Source: an uncultured Chloroflexota bacterium (GTDB lineage Bacteria > Chloroflexota > Limnocylindria > Limnocylindrales > Limnocylindraceae). Taken from it: a stretch of 14,860 bases of DNA. The stretch covers positions 1-14,860 of the forward strand of contig CAJABS010000185.1 of NCBI GenBank assembly GCA_903938075.1. Direction: 5' to 3'. The notes beneath the pieces were generated by a model, which ran no database searches, was not told where the DNA came from, and was given only the letters and a program-made list of their open reading frames with translations. The position numbers and the translations under genes are program-made. Below are positions 13,350-14,860 of the stretch, piece after piece; the first letter of the stretch is position 1; each line of letters begins with the position of its first letter.

Positions 13350-14096
13350 ATGCACGGTTTCCTCTATCAAGACATCACCTTCAGCTACCGCCGCAAGGGC
13401 CAAGGCGAACTCGCCGTCTTAGAGGGAATCACCTGGCACGTGCCTACAGGCGTTACCGCCCTCCTTGGCATCAATGGTGCAGGCAAGAGCACGCTCTTGT
13501 CCCTTGGCGCGACGGCGTTGATGCCGAGGAGTGGCAAGGTGTCACTCAACGATCTAGATTCCCGCGATCAGCAAACCCAGTTTCGAGCGCGCGTGGCATG
13601 GATGCCGCAGCAATATCGAGCAGTACCGGGGCTCACCGTGCGGGAGCAGGTCGCCTATTCCGGTTGGCTGAAGGGGATGACCCGTGACGATTCATGGCGC
13701 GGGGCCTCCGAAGCGTTGGCACGCGTGGCGCTGCAGGATCTAGCTGACCGGCCTGCAAGTGAACTTTCAGGAGGCCAGCAACGGCGCGTTGGCCTTGCTA
13801 GTGCCCTGGTCCACGACGCAGAAGTGTTGCTGCTCGACGAGCCCACCTCTGGGCTCGATCCAGAGCAACGAGCCATGTTCCGTGAACTACTGGTAAACAT
13901 TGGCGCCGACCGAACGGTGGTGGTGTCGACACACGACACAGGTGAAATCACGACGGCCTATCAGCATGTCGCGGTACTTCACGCAGGAAACATCGCCTTT
14001 GACGGCGCCTTGCAGGCCTTTGCGGCGCGTGCCCCAGCGGGGAGTGAGCGCCCGATTGAATCCGCATTTCTAGCGCTAATCGGTGGCGGTAAGTAG
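13350..14096 (+). CDS. ABC transporter ATP-binding protein
   Basis: A 248-aa cytoplasmic ATPase subunit of an ABC system. Walker A is GINGAGKST (40-48), the Q-loop is in MPQQY (Q87), the signature is LSGGQ (139-143), Walker B is VLLLDEP (159-165) and the H-switch is STHD (H195). The short length and D-loop (SGLD) match the ABC-2/exporter family, often linked to efflux or lipid-like substrates. ATG 13350 is preferred to ATG 13335 because GGAGG (13339-13343) is 6 nt upstream of it and overlaps the earlier start. The downstream membrane protein begins directly after the stop. Substrate unknown. Confidence 0.9.
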   Translation: MHGFLYQDITFSYRRKGQGELAVLEGITWHVPTGVTALLGINGAGKSTLLSLGATALMPRSGKVSLNDLDSRDQQTQFRARVAWMPQQYRAVPGLTVREQVAYSGWLKGMTRDDSWRGASEALARVALQDLADRPASELSGGQQRRVGLASALVHDAEVLLLDEPTSGLDPEQRAMFRELLVNIGADRTVVVSTHDTGEITTAYQHVAVLHAGNIAFDGALQAFAARAPAGSERPIESAFLALIGGGK

Positions 14097-14110
14097 GTGC
14101 GTCTTCGCAC
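14097..14110 (+). other. Stem-loop at the start of the permease gene
   Basis: GTGCG (14097-14101), loop TCTT, CGCAC (14106-14110) is a perfect 5-bp hairpin that begins at the first base after the ABC stop codon. It contains the GTG start and ends just before an in-frame ATG (14112). Ribosomes finishing the ABC gene would melt it, so it could enforce coupling. Confidence 0.4.
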
Positions 14111-14860
14111 AATGCTCAGAATATCGCCCGCAGTTTGGCTGACGTTACCTACGCTGATTCTGTCCATTCTCTATGTGACTAAGGCGACCTACTCGAACAA
14201 CTACGGTGTCGCAGCGACAGCGGGTGCAACCTCGTCTATGGCGTTCTTGGTTGGATTTGTTGCGATGACTGCGGCATGGGAGGCTGCACGGCTTCGTCGC
14301 GGCGGCATTTGGGATGCGCCACATACGCGTTCTAGATTGGACATCACCATCATTGCGGTGACCCCCTCAATTGTATTGGGAGCCGTATTCCTAGTCGGAA
14401 CTGTCGTTGCTGCCTCTGTCTACGGTCAGGCCGGGCTGCCTGAGATTCGCATGGTTGTCGTTGGATTCATTGCGATCTGCGCGTGGAGCCTGGTGGGGTT
14501 CCTTGCAGGACTTCGACTCCCCATGTCGGTGTCGCTGCCGAGCATGCTCTTGGCTCCATTCCTCTGGTTCGCCTTTGTGCCAGCACTCCCTGTGGAATGG
14601 TTGCGTCATCTGAGCGGCATGTACCGAGATTGCTGCCGGATCGGTGCCGATATTGCCCCGGCGGCGCTGCTCGCAGGCCTCATTATGAATGTGACAATCA
14701 TCGTCGTAGCGCTCTATGCGATCGGCGCTTTCCGTAGGCGGTGGTCACGTACCGCCGCAACCGCAGTGCTCGTTGCAGGGGTGATGATCAGTAGCGCGTT
14801 CGCCTCAAATGTTGGTCCGATTCCCGAGGTGGCGCGAGATCGATCCGCCCTGAAATGCAG
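14097..14860 (+). CDS. ABC-associated integral membrane protein, truncated by the window edge
   Basis: An open reading frame of 254 codons with no stop before the window ends. GTG 14097 abuts the ABC stop TAG; ATG 14112 (residue 6) is an alternative. It begins MRLRTMLRISPAVWLTLPTL and has about seven hydrophobic segments (roughly 10-28, 40-63, 84-108, 117-138, 146-163, 187-212, 218-236). Notable features are AWEAARLRRGG (60-70) on a cytoplasmic loop and a Cys-Cys pair (179-180) between helices five and six, after WLRHLSGMYRD. I take it as the membrane partner of the ABC ATPase, reminiscent of uncharacterised actinobacterial ABC-linked membrane proteins. The family is not certain. Codon choice is more AT-rich than in copA. 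Confidence 0.75.
   Translation, partial: MRLRTMLRISPAVWLTLPTLILSILYVTKATYSNNYGVAATAGATSSMAFLVGFVAMTAAWEAARLRRGGIWDAPHTRSRLDITIIAVTPSIVLGAVFLVGTVVAASVYGQAGLPEIRMVVVGFIAICAWSLVGFLAGLRLPMSVSLPSMLLAPFLWFAFVPALPVEWLRHLSGMYRDCCRIGADIAPAALLAGLIMNVTIIVVALYAIGAFRRRWSRTAATAVLVAGVMISSAFASNVGPIPEVARDRSALKC

Noticed and set aside
1..14860. CRISPR arrays, insertion sequences, integrases or phage genes
   Set aside because: No regularly spaced repeats, transposase motifs or phage-type genes were seen on reading both strands; the tRNA end has no adjacent integrase.

Overview
The window looks like chromosomal DNA from a high-GC, aerobically respiring bacterium. Evidence: GTG and TTG starts are common, neighbouring genes often overlap by 4 nt (GTGA or ATGA), at least one start appears leaderless behind a TANNNT box, and the content is ordinary housekeeping (initiator tRNA, cytochrome-oxidase assembly, a mycobacterial/Chloroflexota-style KorAB, a 7Fe ferredoxin, a copper ATPase). 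The cupredoxin protein with its duplicated membrane module plus the KorAB type make me lean to Chloroflexota (Limnocylindria-like), with an actinobacterial relative as the alternative. This placement is inference; no rRNA is present.

Layout. (1) 1-57: 3' part of an initiator tRNA-fMet. (2) 92-1875, minus strand: a three-gene respiratory/copper operon with a 54-aa membrane protein, a membrane-anchored cupredoxin, and a TlpA-like thioredoxin lipoprotein. (3) 1970-3153, divergent plus strand: CtaG cytochrome oxidase assembly factor translationally coupled to a small YHS metal-binding protein. (4) 3230-4382: 7Fe ferredoxin followed by a zinc-ribbon methyltransferase. (5) 4388-4777, minus strand: a small lipoprotein with a leaderless-type promoter. 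(6) 4819-10376: a membrane protein of unknown role, then korA-korB, a degenerate receiver-like protein, an M24B aminopeptidase and a 103-aa unknown protein, the last five joined by 4-nt overlaps. (7) 10373-10903, minus strand: an Ogt/MGMT DNA-repair protein whose stop codon overlaps the preceding stop tail-to-tail. (8) 10962-13292: CopA-type copper ATPase with a palindromic operator-like element over its start. (9) 13350 to the right edge: ABC ATPase plus a truncated partner membrane protein, behind a strong 25-bp inverted repeat and with visibly lower GC.

How it fits together. Copper is the recurring theme: cupredoxin, CtaG, the YHS protein, the thioredoxin (plausibly reducing copper-site cysteines) and CopA together suggest copper delivery to the oxidase and copper export, although the oxidase structural genes lie outside the window. 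KorAB oxidises 2-oxoacids (probably 2-oxoglutarate) using ferredoxin, and the 7Fe ferredoxin encoded 2 kb upstream is a reasonable partner. The genes coupled behind korAB (receiver-like, peptidase, unknown) have no obvious link to that reaction and are among the least explained parts. I see no CRISPR array, prophage, insertion sequence or clear defence system. No gene-free stretch exceeds 100 bases.
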